Shown: positions 48,241-57,575 of the stretch, piece after piece
Layout of the letters: each line of letters begins with the position of its first letter
Position numbering within the stretch: position 1 is the stretch's first letter
From: Rhodospirillaceae bacterium
GTDB lineage: Bacteria > Pseudomonadota > Alphaproteobacteria > Azospirillales > Azospirillaceae
Reading direction: 5' to 3'
Length of the DNA stretch: 64,000 bases
Assembly (NCBI GenBank): GCA_029267445.1
Contig: JAJUIU010000009.1
Location: forward strand, 1 to 64,000
The notes under the pieces: generated by a model
The model's database searches: none
The model's input: only the letters and a program-made list of their open reading frames with translations
What the model was told of the DNA's origin: nothing
Program-made: the position numbers and the translations under genes

Positions 48241-49086
48241 TCACACCACGATCACGGCGGGTCCGGGCAGGACGTCGAACTCCACCCTGTTCCCGTCCAC
48301 GGACCGGCGCCGGGCATAGCGGCTGACCGCCACGCCGGTCGCGCGCGGCGCCACCGCTTCCCGCAGCGGCCGGAAGTCCGCCCCGTTCACCGGGGCGTCA
48401 GGCGCCGTCACCGCCAGCCGGTCCGCACCGCCCGCCACGAAGCGCGTGAAGGCCGGCGGCAGTGGGCTGCCGGCCCGCACCTCCAGCGGCGCGTCCTCTG
48501 CCAGCAGGGCGCCGCGAAGCCCGAACAGCTGCACCAGGTGGAACATCTCCCCGTCGGCGACGGCGCCGATCGCGGCATGGGTCCATTGGCGCGACAGGAT
48601 GTTCTCCCGGTGGCCCGGGCTTTCCATCAGGCTGTCGACGGCGAAGCGGCCGGCCCGGCCCTGGGCGGAACCGGTGAAGATGTCGGACTTGAAGATGTTC
48701 TCCCCAACGATCCCGACGAAGCGCCGGTGCAGGATGGAGACGCGGTCGCCAGGCCCCCGCCCGGCCGGATCGGTGTGGGCGAACGGGGCGCCGCCCGCCA
48801 TTCTTGCCGCATAGTGCCGCGCCACCCGGCGCAGGCCGTCCTCCGGCTCCAGGGCGGCAAGCCCGGCCTCCTCGCGCCGCGCGTTGGTGGCGGCGAAGGC
48901 CGCGTCCTCCAGGGCCGGCAGATGTGTGGCCCGCGTCTCCTGCGCCTCACGCCAGTCCGCGTAGTCCTCCAGCAGGCCGCGCGGGTCCTTCGGCGCCTCG
49001 GCGAAGGCCGGCCCGCCCAGGCCGGCGCCCGTCGCGGCCAGCGCCAGCAGGGCGACCCCGCCCGTGACCACCGTCCGCCTGCGCAT
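48241..49086 (-). CDS. CAP/SCP-domain secreted protein
   Basis: The 281-residue protein has an Arg-rich signal (MRRRTVVTGGVALLALAATG) ending at AFA, then a CAP domain (about 60-185) with the family pieces LARRxY-like VARHYAARMAGG, the GENIF segment and SPGHRENILSRQW. Bacterial CAP proteins are extracytoplasmic with unclear function. A C-terminal region (about 195-281) is not recognised. The ATG at 49086 is preferred to a GTG three codons earlier because of the adjacent AAGGTGGG. Confidence 0.88.
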   Translation of the reverse strand: MRRRTVVTGGVALLALAATGAGLGGPAFAEAPKDPRGLLEDYADWREAQETRATHLPALEDAAFAATNARREEAGLAALEPEDGLRRVARHYAARMAGGAPFAHTDPAGRGPGDRVSILHRRFVGIVGENIFKSDIFTGSAQGRAGRFAVDSLMESPGHRENILSRQWTHAAIGAVADGEMFHLVQLFGLRGALLAEDAPLEVRAGSPLPPAFTRFVAGGADRLAVTAPDAPVNGADFRPLREAVAPRATGVAVSRYARRRSVDGNRVEFDVLPGPAVIVV

Positions 49087-49228
49087 GCGTCCCACCTTCC
49101 ACCGCCCGAGTCATGTGCCACGAACAGATCGGGGCGGCGCTCGTTTCCGCAAGCCCGGCCGGAACGCGCCCCTGCGCGGCGGCGTTGTGCCCCGGCGGAT
49201 CGAGAGTCCGGTTCCCGACAGGTGCCAC

Positions 49229-49639
49229 GTGGCAGAGCGCATTGAAGAGATCATGGCCGCCGACATCCATTTCCTGGCGCCCGACATGTCGGTGCGGGAG
49301 GCGGCCCAGCTGATGGCGGAGGTGGACGCCGGCGCTCTGCCCGTGGGCGGGCCGGAGGCGCTGTGCGGCATGCTGACCGACCGCGACGTGCTGATCCGCG
49401 TGGTCGCGCGCGGCCGCGACCCGGAGGCGACCCGAGTGGAGGAGGTGATGTCCTCCGACGTGCTGACCTGCCGGGCCGACGACGGCATCGCCGACATCGT
49501 CGTCGTCATGCGCACGCGCCAGGTGCGCAGGCTTCCTGTCCGGGACGCGGATGGACGGGTGGTCGGGCTGGTCGCCATGCGCATGCTGCTCGCGGCTTTG
49601 GCCGAGCCCGATTCCGACGAGCCGGGGCCGTTGCGGTGA
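49229..49639 (+). CDS. CBS-domain pair protein
   Basis: The 136-residue protein is a single Bateman module: repeat 1 (IEEIMAADIHFLAPDMSVRE, then LTDRDVLIRVVARG) and repeat 2 (VEEVMSSDVLTCRADDGIAD, then LVAMRMLLAAL). Such modules bind adenosine nucleotides. The GTG at 49229 gives the normal beginning of the first repeat; an ATG at 49253 is possible. Its stop overlaps the permease start (TGATG), so it probably regulates that transporter. Confidence 0.88.
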   Translation: MAERIEEIMAADIHFLAPDMSVREAAQLMAEVDAGALPVGGPEALCGMLTDRDVLIRVVARGRDPEATRVEEVMSSDVLTCRADDGIADIVVVMRTRQVRRLPVRDADGRVVGLVAMRMLLAALAEPDSDEPGPLR

Positions 49640-51426
49640 TGCCGGCGGGCGTCACGGCGGACCAGCTCACCGTCTTCGCCATCCTCGGCGTCACCCTCGC
49701 CCTCTTCATCTGGGACCGCTGGCGGTACGACGTGGTGGCCGTGCTGGCGCTGGTCGCCTCCGTGGCGGTCGGGGTGGTTCCCGGTGACGAGGCGTTCAAG
49801 GGCTTCGCCGATCCCGCCGTGATCACCGTCGCCGCCGTCCTGGTCCTCAGCACGGCCATCCGCCAGTCGGGCTTCCTGGAGGCCATGCTGCGGCCGGTGA
49901 CACCCTGGCTGAAGGGCGAGATGGTCCAAATCGTGGCGCTCTCCAGCCTGGTCGCCTTCTTCTCCGCCTTCATGAACAATGTCGGGGCGCTCGCCATCTT
50001 CCTGCCGGTGGCGATCCGCATCGCCCAGCGCAGCGGCCGGCCGGCCGCCGCGCTGCTGATGCCGCTGTCTTTCGCCTCGCTGCTCGGCGGCCTCATCACG
50101 CTGGTCGGCACACCGCCCAACCTGCTGATCAGCGCCGTCCGCCGGGACATCATGGGCGAGGGCTTCGCCATGTTCGACTTCGCGCCGGTCGGACTTGGCG
50201 TGACGGCGGCGGGGCTGGTGGTGATCGCGCTCGGCTGGCGGCTGATCCCCCGCGACAGGCGGGGCCAGACCGCACCGGAGGACCGCTTCCGGATCGAGGA
50301 CTACACGACCGAGGTCAGGGTGCCGGAGGACAGCCCCTTCGTTGGCCGCACCGTCGCCGACCTGGAGGAGGAGGGGGAGGGCGACGTCACCGTGGCGGCC
50401 GTCATCCGCGAGGGTTTCCGCCGCTATGTCCCGCACGGGCACTGGACCCTGCTGAAGGACGACATCCTGCTGCTGGAGGGTGACACCACCATCGTCAAGC
50501 GGGTGTCCGACGCCGCCCGGATGCCGGTGATCGGGGAGGACGAGCTGCCGCCCGAGCCCGGCGACGGGGAGTACGGCATCGTCGAGGCTGTGGTGACCGC
50601 CAACGCGCCGGTGGTCGGCTGCACGCCGGCGCAGCTCCATCTGCGGCGTCGTCACGGCATCAACCTGCTCGCGATCGGGCGGCGCGACCGGCAGGAGATC
50701 ACGCGTCTGCGCCGGGTGCGGCTTAAACCGGGCGACGTGCTGGTGCTGCAGGGCCCGGTGGACACCATGCCGGACATCCTGTCGGAACTGGGCTGCCTGC
50801 CGCTGGAACAGCGCAATCTCCAGATCGGTCGGCCGCGGCGCCTGCTGTTGCCCATCGGGCTGATGGCCGGGGCCGTGGCGCTGGCGAGCCTGAACGTGCT
50901 GCCCGTTGCGGTCGCCTTCGCGGGCGCCATCCTGCTGCTGGTGCTGCTGGACGTGATCCCCCCGCGCGAGGTCTACAACGGCGTTGAATGGCCGGTGATC
51001 GTGCTGCTGGGCGCGCTGCTGCCGGTCAGCGACGCGCTCCGCGCCACCGGCGGGACGGAGCTGATCGCCGGCTGGCTCTCCGTGGCGGTGCAGGACATCC
51101 CGCCCCACGCGGCGCTGGCGATCATCCTGGTCTCCACCATGCTGGTCACGCCGGTGCTGAACAACGCCGCGACCGTGCTGGTGATGGCGCCCATCGGGGC
51201 GGGACTGGCCGCCCGGCTGGGCCTGTCGCCGGACCCGTTCCTGATGGCCGTGGCGGTGGGGGCGAGCTGCGATTTTCTGACGCCGATCGGGCACCAGTCG
51301 AACACGCTTGTCATGGGGCCGGCGGGCTATCGCTTCGGCGATTACTGGCGTCTGGGGTTACCGCTCTCGCTCACAGTCCTCGCGGTCGCCGTACCGTTGA
51401 TCGCCGTTGTCTGGCCATTCCGCTGA
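49639..51426 (+). CDS. SLC13/DASS-type permease with central TrkA-C (RCK_C) domains
   Basis: The 595-residue protein has about five helices, a cytoplasmic insert with two RCK_C-like domains (about 205-290 and 310-390, e.g. SPFVGRTVADLEEEGEGD), and a second membrane half. The paired transport motifs are FFSAFMNNVGALAIFLPVA with VGTPPNLLISA, and TPVLNNAATVLVMAPIGAG with TPIGHQSNTLVMGPAGY. Members move dicarboxylates, sulfate or other anions; the substrate is not determined. Confidence 0.92.
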   Translation: MPAGVTADQLTVFAILGVTLALFIWDRWRYDVVAVLALVASVAVGVVPGDEAFKGFADPAVITVAAVLVLSTAIRQSGFLEAMLRPVTPWLKGEMVQIVALSSLVAFFSAFMNNVGALAIFLPVAIRIAQRSGRPAAALLMPLSFASLLGGLITLVGTPPNLLISAVRRDIMGEGFAMFDFAPVGLGVTAAGLVVIALGWRLIPRDRRGQTAPEDRFRIEDYTTEVRVPEDSPFVGRTVADLEEEGEGDVTVAAVIREGFRRYVPHGHWTLLKDDILLLEGDTTIVKRVSDAARMPVIGEDELPPEPGDGEYGIVEAVVTANAPVVGCTPAQLHLRRRHGINLLAIGRRDRQEITRLRRVRLKPGDVLVLQGPVDTMPDILSELGCLPLEQRNLQIGRPRRLLLPIGLMAGAVALASLNVLPVAVAFAGAILLLVLLDVIPPREVYNGVEWPVIVLLGALLPVSDALRATGGTELIAGWLSVAVQDIPPHAALAIILVSTMLVTPVLNNAATVLVMAPIGAGLAARLGLSPDPFLMAVAVGASCDFLTPIGHQSNTLVMGPAGYRFGDYWRLGLPLSLTVLAVAVPLIAVVWPFR

Positions 51427-51496
51427 AGGTTGGCGGGGATGAGCCGAAATGTTCATCAAGCCCCTTGCGGCGATTCGGCCAGTCTTCTATATTTGG

Positions 51497-51511
51497 GTTC
51501 GCAAAACGTTC
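51497..51511. promoter_or_regulatory. SOS-like direct repeat GTTC-N7-GTTC
   Basis: GTTCGCAAAACGTTC exactly matches the core GTTC-N7-GTTC direct repeat bound by LexA in alphaproteobacteria. It lies in the 160-base gap ahead of the unknown gene at 51587. The spacer is less T-rich than many proven sites, and a chance match in 64 kb is possible. Confidence 0.4.
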
Positions 51512-51586
51512 CGCCCGACTACATGTTGTAAACGCGGCGTGAACGAAGTGGTGGCTCGCGAATGTTGCCCGTTCCAGGACCTTACG

Positions 51587-51940
51587 GTGTGTGCCATGCC
51601 CCGTGACGCCAATCCGGAACGTGATCCGCCCAAGCCGGGCGTGCGTGCTCCGGGTGTCCGCCTGCCGGTCGGGAAGCTGCCGTTCGTCGGCGTGCGGCGC
51701 GATGGCCAGCTTGGATTCTGGGTGATCCCCCCGCAGGACGAGGGTGTCGATCTCCGCCACATGGGCCGGACATACGCGGCTTGGTTCATCCTCTATGCGG
51801 AGGCGAACGGCGCGTCGGCGGCCCGCGACCTGATGGACCGCATAGAGCGTGAGATGCCGTCCCGCTATCCGGCCCTCGACCGCGCCTTTCTCGACGCCGT
51901 CACCGGTGCCGGGCTGATGGCCCGTCTGGCCGCCGCCTGA
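51587..51940 (+). CDS. Protein of unknown function (117 aa), possibly SOS-regulated
   Basis: The GTG at 51587 is chosen because AGGA lies seven bases upstream; an ATG at 51596 is the alternative. After a Pro/Arg-rich start the protein has a compact region with GKLPFVGVRRDGQLGFWVIP and a helical C-terminal half (YAAWFILYAEANGASAARDL, then IEREMPSRYPALDRAFLDAV). No signal or membrane segment is seen and I do not recognise the family. The LexA-like repeat 76 bases upstream is its only functional hint. Confidence 0.6.
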   Translation: MCAMPRDANPERDPPKPGVRAPGVRLPVGKLPFVGVRRDGQLGFWVIPPQDEGVDLRHMGRTYAAWFILYAEANGASAARDLMDRIEREMPSRYPALDRAFLDAVTGAGLMARLAAA

Positions 51941-52331
51941 GCCTGCGCCAAGGCTGAAAGGGGGGCGGCCCATCCGGGGGGCTCGGACGGGCCGCCAGGG
52001 CCTTCGCGCGACCGTGGGAGCTCCGGCGCCGGCCCATGGGAATGCGGGGCGTCCAGGGATGCATGAACGGTGCGGCTGTCGAACCGTCAACGCCCAAGGA
52101 CACGCGCGCAACGGCCCCCGTCGATGGCCGGTTCCCCTGAGCCCGGAAGAGTTGGTCCGCCTCACCACCGGCGGGGGCGCGGCTTACCGCCACGGGCATC
52201 GGCTCCACGATCGTGTGTGGAAGCGGGCCGTGTGACATCCACGGGCGGCGGGCCCGTGGCAAGGCCGCGTTAATGTTCGCCGCCCGATCCTTCCGGCTGC
52301 TTGGAACCCGCTTGCGAAGGATGATCCGCTT
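51941..52331. other. 391-bp intergenic region
   Basis: No gene is supported. A short open frame (52014-52235, containing PLSPEELVRLTTGGGAAYRH) has no ribosome site and a composition typical of chance frames. The promoter of the hydrolase gene at 52332 should lie here; GCGTTAATGTTCGCC near 52267 is the least GC-rich part. Confidence 0.4.
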
Positions 52332-52898
52332 ATGACCTGCATCGTCGGCCTTGTTGATGGCGCACATGTCTGGATGGGGGGCGACAGCGCCGGGGTGGCC
52401 GGTCTCGACATCAGCCTCCGCGCCGACGCCAAGGTGTTCCACAACGGGCCCTACCTGATCGGCTTCACCAGCTCCTTCCGCATGGGGCAACTGCTCCGTT
52501 TCCGCCTTCGGCCGCCGGTGCGCCGGCCGGACCAGGATCTGTTCCAGTTCATGGTCTGCGAGTTCGTGGAGAGCGTGCGGGTCTGCCTGAAGGAGGGCGG
52601 CTTCGCCCATCGCTCCAATGACGTGGAGACGGGCGGATTCTTCCTGGTGGGGACCGAGGGGCGGCTGTTCTCGATCCAGGACGATTATCAAGTGAGCGAG
52701 TTCCGGCGCGGGTTCCACGCCATCGGCTGCGGCTCCGCCTACGCGCTCGGCAGCCTCTACGCCAACCGCGAACTTCCAGCGGAGCAGCGAGTGCGGCGCG
52801 CGCTGGAGACGGCGGAGCACTTCTCCGGCGGCGTGCGGGCGCCCTTCCTGATCGAACACACGCCCGCGGTGGACGCCGGGATCATCCGCGCGGCCTGA
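52332..52898 (+). CDS. Orphan Ntn-hydrolase resembling proteasome beta/HslV
   Basis: The 188-residue protein starts MTCIVGLVDGAHVWMGGDSA. If Met is removed, Thr becomes residue 1, and Asp17 (GGD) and Lys33 (RADAK) fall exactly where the proteasome beta subunit and HslV have their catalytic Asp17 and Lys33. The rest (GFTSSFRMGQLL, FLVGTEGRLFSIQDDYQV, AIGCGSAYALGSL) follows the Ntn sandwich pattern. It should be an N-terminal-threonine protease or amidohydrolase, probably an oligomer. No HslU-like ATPase is nearby, so partner and substrate are unknown. AAGGA precedes the ATG. Confidence 0.85.
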   Translation: MTCIVGLVDGAHVWMGGDSAGVAGLDISLRADAKVFHNGPYLIGFTSSFRMGQLLRFRLRPPVRRPDQDLFQFMVCEFVESVRVCLKEGGFAHRSNDVETGGFFLVGTEGRLFSIQDDYQVSEFRRGFHAIGCGSAYALGSLYANRELPAEQRVRRALETAEHFSGGVRAPFLIEHTPAVDAGIIRAA

Positions 52899-52915
52899 GC
52901 CTGGCGCGCCCGTGC

Positions 52916-52943
52916 GGGATTGTTGCCGCTCTGTAACAATCCC
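52916..52943. promoter_or_regulatory. 9-bp inverted repeat between the hydrolase gene and the RND operon
   Basis: GGGATTGTT (52916-52924) and AACAATCCC (52935-52943) are perfect complements with a 10-base spacer, 17 bases after the hydrolase stop and about 250 bases before the efflux adaptor. It lacks a T-run. An operator for a regulator of the efflux genes is one possibility. Confidence 0.35.
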
Positions 52944-53190
52944 GGCGGCGCAATCGATCCGTAACATCCAGGCTGTGGCATCCTGGACGGGACGCCTGTA
53001 CCACTTCGGCGCAGGCCGGGAACGCCAATGGAAACAGGGGCATGCTGCGCCGCCGAATGCGTCGGCGGCAGGCGGCCCATGTCCGAAGGTGGGTTGAAGG
53101 TCCGGGCCCGAACACTAATGTTCTGCGGGCGGTGGTCGATGTCGCGCGCCCGCCGACCGTACCTTTTGGCTCAACGGACCGGGTCACCTC

Positions 53191-54294
53191 ATGCGCCTTG
53201 TCGGGCAGATCGCCATCGTCGCCGCGCTTGGACTGGGCGGGGTCGGCCTCTGGTACGTCACCTCCGGGGACGCCGGCGGATCGGCCGCGCAGCAGCAGGC
53301 CGGCGGACAGGTGCGCCCGGTCGCCGTGGTCGGCGCGCAGGCGAAGCGGGGCGACGTCGCCATCACCTTCGACGCGGTCGGAACCCTGCGCGCGAACGAG
53401 GCGGTGACCATCACCTCCAAGCTGGCGGGCATCGTGCGCAGCATCGGCTTCACCGAAGGTCAGCCGGTCGAGGCCGGGCAGACCCTGTTGGAGCTGGACG
53501 ATACCGAGGCGCGCGCCGAGCTCGCCGTGGCCGAGTCGCAGCGCCGCACGGTGGTGCAGGAGCTTGAGCGCGCCACCCAGCTGCTCGGCCGTCAGGCCGT
53601 CGCCCAGGCGCGTGTGGACGATCTGAAGATTCAGCTCCAGGGGGCCGAGGCGCGGGCCAACGCCGCCCGTTCCCGTCTGCAGGACCTGACCATCCGCGCC
53701 CCCTTCGCCGGTGTGACCGGCCTGCGCCAGGTGAGCCCCGGCGCCCTGGTCCGCCCGGCGGACGAGGTTACGACGCTGGACGATGTGCGGGTGATGAAGC
53801 TGGAGTTCCGGATGCCGGAGACGGCGCTCGGCAGCCTGCGGCCCGGCAGCACGGTCGAGGCCGTCTCCACCGCCTTCAAGGGTGAACGCTTCCGTGGCGA
53901 GGTCGATGTGATCGACGCGCGCGTCGATCCGGTGACACGGACCGTCGCGGTCGTTGCCAACCTGCCCAACCCGGATCTGCGCCTGCGGCCCGGCATGTTC
54001 ATGACGGTGCAGCTGACGCTGGACCGCCGCGACAACGTGGTCATGATCCCGGAGGAGGCGTTGATCCCGGTGGGCGACCGCCAGTTCGCCTTCATGGTCG
54101 TCGACGGCAAGGCGCAGCGGCGTCAGGTCCGGATCGGCGCCCGCCAGGGCGGCTGGGTCGAGGTGGCCGACGGTGTCAAGGAAGGCGATGTCGTGATCAC
54201 GCGCGGCATCCAGAAGGTTCGCGACGGGCAGCCGGTCAAGGCGGAGATCGCCGGTGCCGGCACCCAGTCCGCGCAGCGTCCGAATCCGAGCTGA
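53191..54294 (+). CDS. RND efflux periplasmic adaptor subunit
   Basis: The 367-residue membrane-fusion protein has an N-terminal anchor (GQIAIVAALGLGGVGLWYV), a biotinyl/lipoyl-like half-motif (GIVRSIGFTEGQPVEAGQTL), a helical hairpin (about 110-160), the second lipoyl half (IRAPFAGVTGLRQVSPGALV) and a beta-barrel domain. It links the inner-membrane pump encoded 50 bases downstream to an outer-membrane channel, which is not encoded here. Confidence 0.94.
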   Translation: MRLVGQIAIVAALGLGGVGLWYVTSGDAGGSAAQQQAGGQVRPVAVVGAQAKRGDVAITFDAVGTLRANEAVTITSKLAGIVRSIGFTEGQPVEAGQTLLELDDTEARAELAVAESQRRTVVQELERATQLLGRQAVAQARVDDLKIQLQGAEARANAARSRLQDLTIRAPFAGVTGLRQVSPGALVRPADEVTTLDDVRVMKLEFRMPETALGSLRPGSTVEAVSTAFKGERFRGEVDVIDARVDPVTRTVAVVANLPNPDLRLRPGMFMTVQLTLDRRDNVVMIPEEALIPVGDRQFAFMVVDGKAQRRQVRIGARQGGWVEVADGVKEGDVVITRGIQKVRDGQPVKAEIAGAGTQSAQRPNPS

Positions 54295-54344
54295 TGCGGG
54301 CACCGGGTCCAAACCCGATGCCTTATGGGGTGAGGTGACCGTCC

Positions 54345-57300
54345 ATGGTGCTTTCCGACGTCTCGATCCAGCGTCCGGTGCTCGCCTTCGTGGTCAGCGC
54401 CATGCTCGTCGTTTTCGGCGTTCTGGGCTACCAGTCGCTGCCGGTCCGCGAGCTGCCGAAGATCGATTATCCCATCGTGTCGGTGGACACGAGCTATCCC
54501 GGCGCCAGCGCCGAGGTGGTGGATAACGAGATCACCGAGCGGATCGAGGGCGTCGTCAACGGCATCGAGGGCATCAAGACCATCCGCTCCCGCTCGCGGG
54601 AGGGTGGCTCCTCCGTTTCGATCGAGTTCGAAATCGACCGCGACATCGACGCCGCCTCCAACGACGTGCGCGACCGCGTCGGCCGCGTCATCCAGAACCT
54701 GCCCGACGAGGCGGAGACGCCGGAAATCTCGAAGGTCGACGCCGACAGCCAGCCGATGATGTGGATCACGGTCACCAGCGACCGGATGGACGCGCTGGAG
54801 CTGACCGACTACATCCGCCGCTATTACGTGGACACGCTGGCCACGGTGCCCGGCGTGGCGTCCGTCCGGATCGGCGGTCAGCGCCAGTTCGCCATGCGCA
54901 TCTGGCTGGACCGGCAGGCCATGGCCGCGCGCGGCATCACGGTGCAGGACGTGCAGGCGGCGATCCGGCGCGAGAACGCCGAGCTTCCGGCGGGGCGCGT
55001 CGAATCCTCCCAGCGCGAGATGACGGTTCGCACCGACACGCGCCTGTCCTCGCCCGACCAGTTCTCCCGCATCGTCGTCCGCAACGATCGCGAGGGCGGC
55101 GGCCTGATCCGGATCGGCGACATCGCGCGGGTCGAGGTCGCGGCCCGCGACGAGCGTGGCGGTTTCCGCATCAACGGCGACACCTCCGTCAGCATGGGCA
55201 TCATCCGACAGTCCACCGCCAACACGGTGGAGGTGTCGGACGCCGTGCGGTCCACCCTTGCCGGCTTCCAGCAGTCGCTGCCGCCGGGCATGAATCTGAC
55301 GGTCCGCCACGACGACGCGGTGTTCATCAGCCAGTCCATCTACGAGGTCTTCCACGCCATCGGCGTGGCGATCCTGCTCGTCGTCCTGGTCATCTGGGTC
55401 TTCCTGCGCACGCTCAGGGCCACGGTGATCCCCGTCGTGGCCATCCCGATCTCCATCGTGGCCGCCTTCGGCGTGATGTCGTTGCTGGGCTACTCCATCA
55501 ACGTGCTGACGCTGCTCGCCTTCGTGCTGGCCGTCGGTCTGGTGGTGGATGACGCCATCATCGTGGTTGAGAACATCTCCCGCCGGATCGAGGATGGCGA
55601 GCCGCCGCTGCTGGCCGCCTTCCGCGGGGCGCGGCAGATCGGCTTCGCCGTCATCGCCACCACGCTGGTGCTGGTCGCCGTGATCAGCCCGCTGGCGATG
55701 CTGAGCGGCGACCAGGGTCGCCTGTTCCGGGAGTTCGCCATCGCGCTGGTGGCGGCCATCGGCTTCTCCAGCATCGTGGCGCTGTCGCTATCGCCGATGC
55801 TCTGCTCCAAGCTGCTGCGGGAGCAAGGGCGGCAGAACGCCTTCTACAAGGCCAGCGAGCGCGTGTTCGACGCAATCACCGCCGGCTATTCCCGGATGCT
55901 GCGCTGGGCGCTGAGGGCGCCGCTCGTGATCTTCGCGATGGTCGTGCTCATGGTGGCCGGGACCGTCGGAATCCTGCGCGGCCTGCCGAACGAGCTGGCG
56001 CCGACGGAGGATCGCGGCGTCTTCCGCATCGCCATCACCGCGCCGGAGGGCGCGTCGATCGACTACACCATGCGGGAACTGCTGGCGGTGGAGGCCGTGC
56101 TCCAGCCCTATGTCGACAGCGGCGAGCTCGGCGGCGTGCTCAGCTTCCTCAATCCGGGCTTCGGCGGCAACGCGGGCGTCAACCGCGCCTTCGTGGTCGC
56201 CCGCACACCGCCCTGGGGCGAGCGCACCAGCGAGCGCAAGGTGCAGGAGATCGTGGCCGAGGTGCGGCCCAAGCTGATGGCCATCCCCGGTGCCCGCATC
56301 GTCCCCATCATGCCGTCCGGCCTCGGCCGGGGCGGCGGCGGTTCGAACCAGATCCAGGTCGTGCTCGGCGGCAACACCTTCGAGGAGCTGGCCGAGTGGC
56401 GCGACGTCCTGATCGAGCGTCTCCAGGACCACCCGCAGCTCACCGGCTTCTCCGCCGACTATGACGAGACCAAGCCGCAGTTCAAGGTGACGGTCGACCG
56501 CGACCGCGCCTCGGATCTGGGCATCTCCATCACCGACATCGGCACGACGCTGGAGACGATGTTCGGCGAACGGGTGGTGACGCGCTATCTCGACCGGGGC
56601 GAGGAGTACGACGTCGTCCTCCAGGCCGAGGCCGGCGACCGCGCCAATCCGCGCGACCTCACCAACATCTTCGTGCGCGGCTCCGGCGCGCAGGCTGGGG
56701 CGCTGATCCCGCTTGCCAATCTGATCAGCGTGCAGGATACGGCCGGGGCGACGGAGCTGAACCGCTACAACCGCCTGCGCGCCATCACCATCACCGCCAA
56801 CCTGACCGAAGGCGTGTCGATGGGCGAGGCGATCGACATCGTCCAGGCGGCCGCCCTCGACGTGCTGCCGCCGGAGGCGCGGGTCAGCTTCGAGGGGGCG
56901 GCGAAGCTCCAGCTCGAAGCGTCGCAGAGCATCTTCTTCGCCTTCGGCATGGCCCTGCTGATCGCGTTCCTGGTGCTGGCGGCGCAGTTCGAGAACTTCC
57001 GCCTGCCCGCCATGATCCTGGTGTCGGTGCTGCCGGCCGGCTTCGGCGGCGTGCTGGCGATCCAGCTCACCGGCATGACGTTCAACACCTACACCCAGAT
57101 CGGCCTGATCATGCTGATCGGCCTGATCGCGAAGAACGCGATCATGATCGTGGAGTTCGCCAACCAGCTCCGGGAGGAGGGGCTGGAACTGCTGGCGGCG
57201 GTGGAGGAGGCGTCGCGTCTGCGTCTGCGCCCGATCCTGATGACCTCCATCGCCACCGTGTTCGGCGCCATGCCGCTGGCGCTGGCCGTGGGTGCCGGGG

Positions 57301-57503
57301 CGGAGGCCCGCATGGCGATCGGCTGGGTCATCGTCGGCGGCGTCACGGTGGGCACGCTGGTGTCGCTGTTCGTGACGCCGGTGCTCTACCGCATGTTCGC
57401 CCACGGCGTGCAGCCCATCGGCACGGTGCGCCGCCGGTTGCAGGAGCTGGACCGCCGCCATGGCCGGCCCGATCCCGAAGCGGCGCAGATGCCGGCGGAG
57501 TGA
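54345..57503 (+). CDS. RND multidrug efflux permease (HAE1 type)
   Basis: The 1052-residue proton-driven pump has twelve expected helices and two large periplasmic loops. The relay acids are in helix 4 (AFVLAVGLVVDDAIIVVENI), the standard double Asp. Other family segments are ISIQRPVLAF-like SIQRPVLAFVVSAM at the start and GLIAKNAIMIVEFANQLRE in the second half. GTGAGGTGA lies upstream of the ATG. It forms an operon with the adaptor gene. Substrates are probably amphiphilic drugs or lipids. Confidence 0.95.
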   Translation: MVLSDVSIQRPVLAFVVSAMLVVFGVLGYQSLPVRELPKIDYPIVSVDTSYPGASAEVVDNEITERIEGVVNGIEGIKTIRSRSREGGSSVSIEFEIDRDIDAASNDVRDRVGRVIQNLPDEAETPEISKVDADSQPMMWITVTSDRMDALELTDYIRRYYVDTLATVPGVASVRIGGQRQFAMRIWLDRQAMAARGITVQDVQAAIRRENAELPAGRVESSQREMTVRTDTRLSSPDQFSRIVVRNDREGGGLIRIGDIARVEVAARDERGGFRINGDTSVSMGIIRQSTANTVEVSDAVRSTLAGFQQSLPPGMNLTVRHDDAVFISQSIYEVFHAIGVAILLVVLVIWVFLRTLRATVIPVVAIPISIVAAFGVMSLLGYSINVLTLLAFVLAVGLVVDDAIIVVENISRRIEDGEPPLLAAFRGARQIGFAVIATTLVLVAVISPLAMLSGDQGRLFREFAIALVAAIGFSSIVALSLSPMLCSKLLREQGRQNAFYKASERVFDAITAGYSRMLRWALRAPLVIFAMVVLMVAGTVGILRGLPNELAPTEDRGVFRIAITAPEGASIDYTMRELLAVEAVLQPYVDSGELGGVLSFLNPGFGGNAGVNRAFVVARTPPWGERTSERKVQEIVAEVRPKLMAIPGARIVPIMPSGLGRGGGGSNQIQVVLGGNTFEELAEWRDVLIERLQDHPQLTGFSADYDETKPQFKVTVDRDRASDLGISITDIGTTLETMFGERVVTRYLDRGEEYDVVLQAEAGDRANPRDLTNIFVRGSGAQAGALIPLANLISVQDTAGATELNRYNRLRAITITANLTEGVSMGEAIDIVQAAALDVLPPEARVSFEGAAKLQLEASQSIFFAFGMALLIAFLVLAAQFENFRLPAMILVSVLPAGFGGVLAIQLTGMTFNTYTQIGLIMLIGLIAKNAIMIVEFANQLREEGLELLAAVEEASRLRLRPILMTSIATVFGAMPLALAVGAGAEARMAIGWVIVGGVTVGTLVSLFVTPVLYRMFAHGVQPIGTVRRRLQELDRRHGRPDPEAAQMPAE

Positions 57504-57526
57504 CGCTTCATCGCGACGGATACGGA

Positions 57527-57549
57527 AAGGGCGGCCGATGGCCGCCCTT
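57527..57549 (+). terminator. Hairpin after the RND permease gene
   Basis: A 10-bp stem (57527-57536 AAGGGCGGCC with 57540-57549 GGCCGCCCTT) with a three-base loop is followed by CCCATTT. It lies between the convergent permease and SDR genes and may act on both strands; the T-run is weak. Confidence 0.6.
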
Positions 57550-57575
57550 CCCATTTCAGGGTGCCGGCATCCGGT

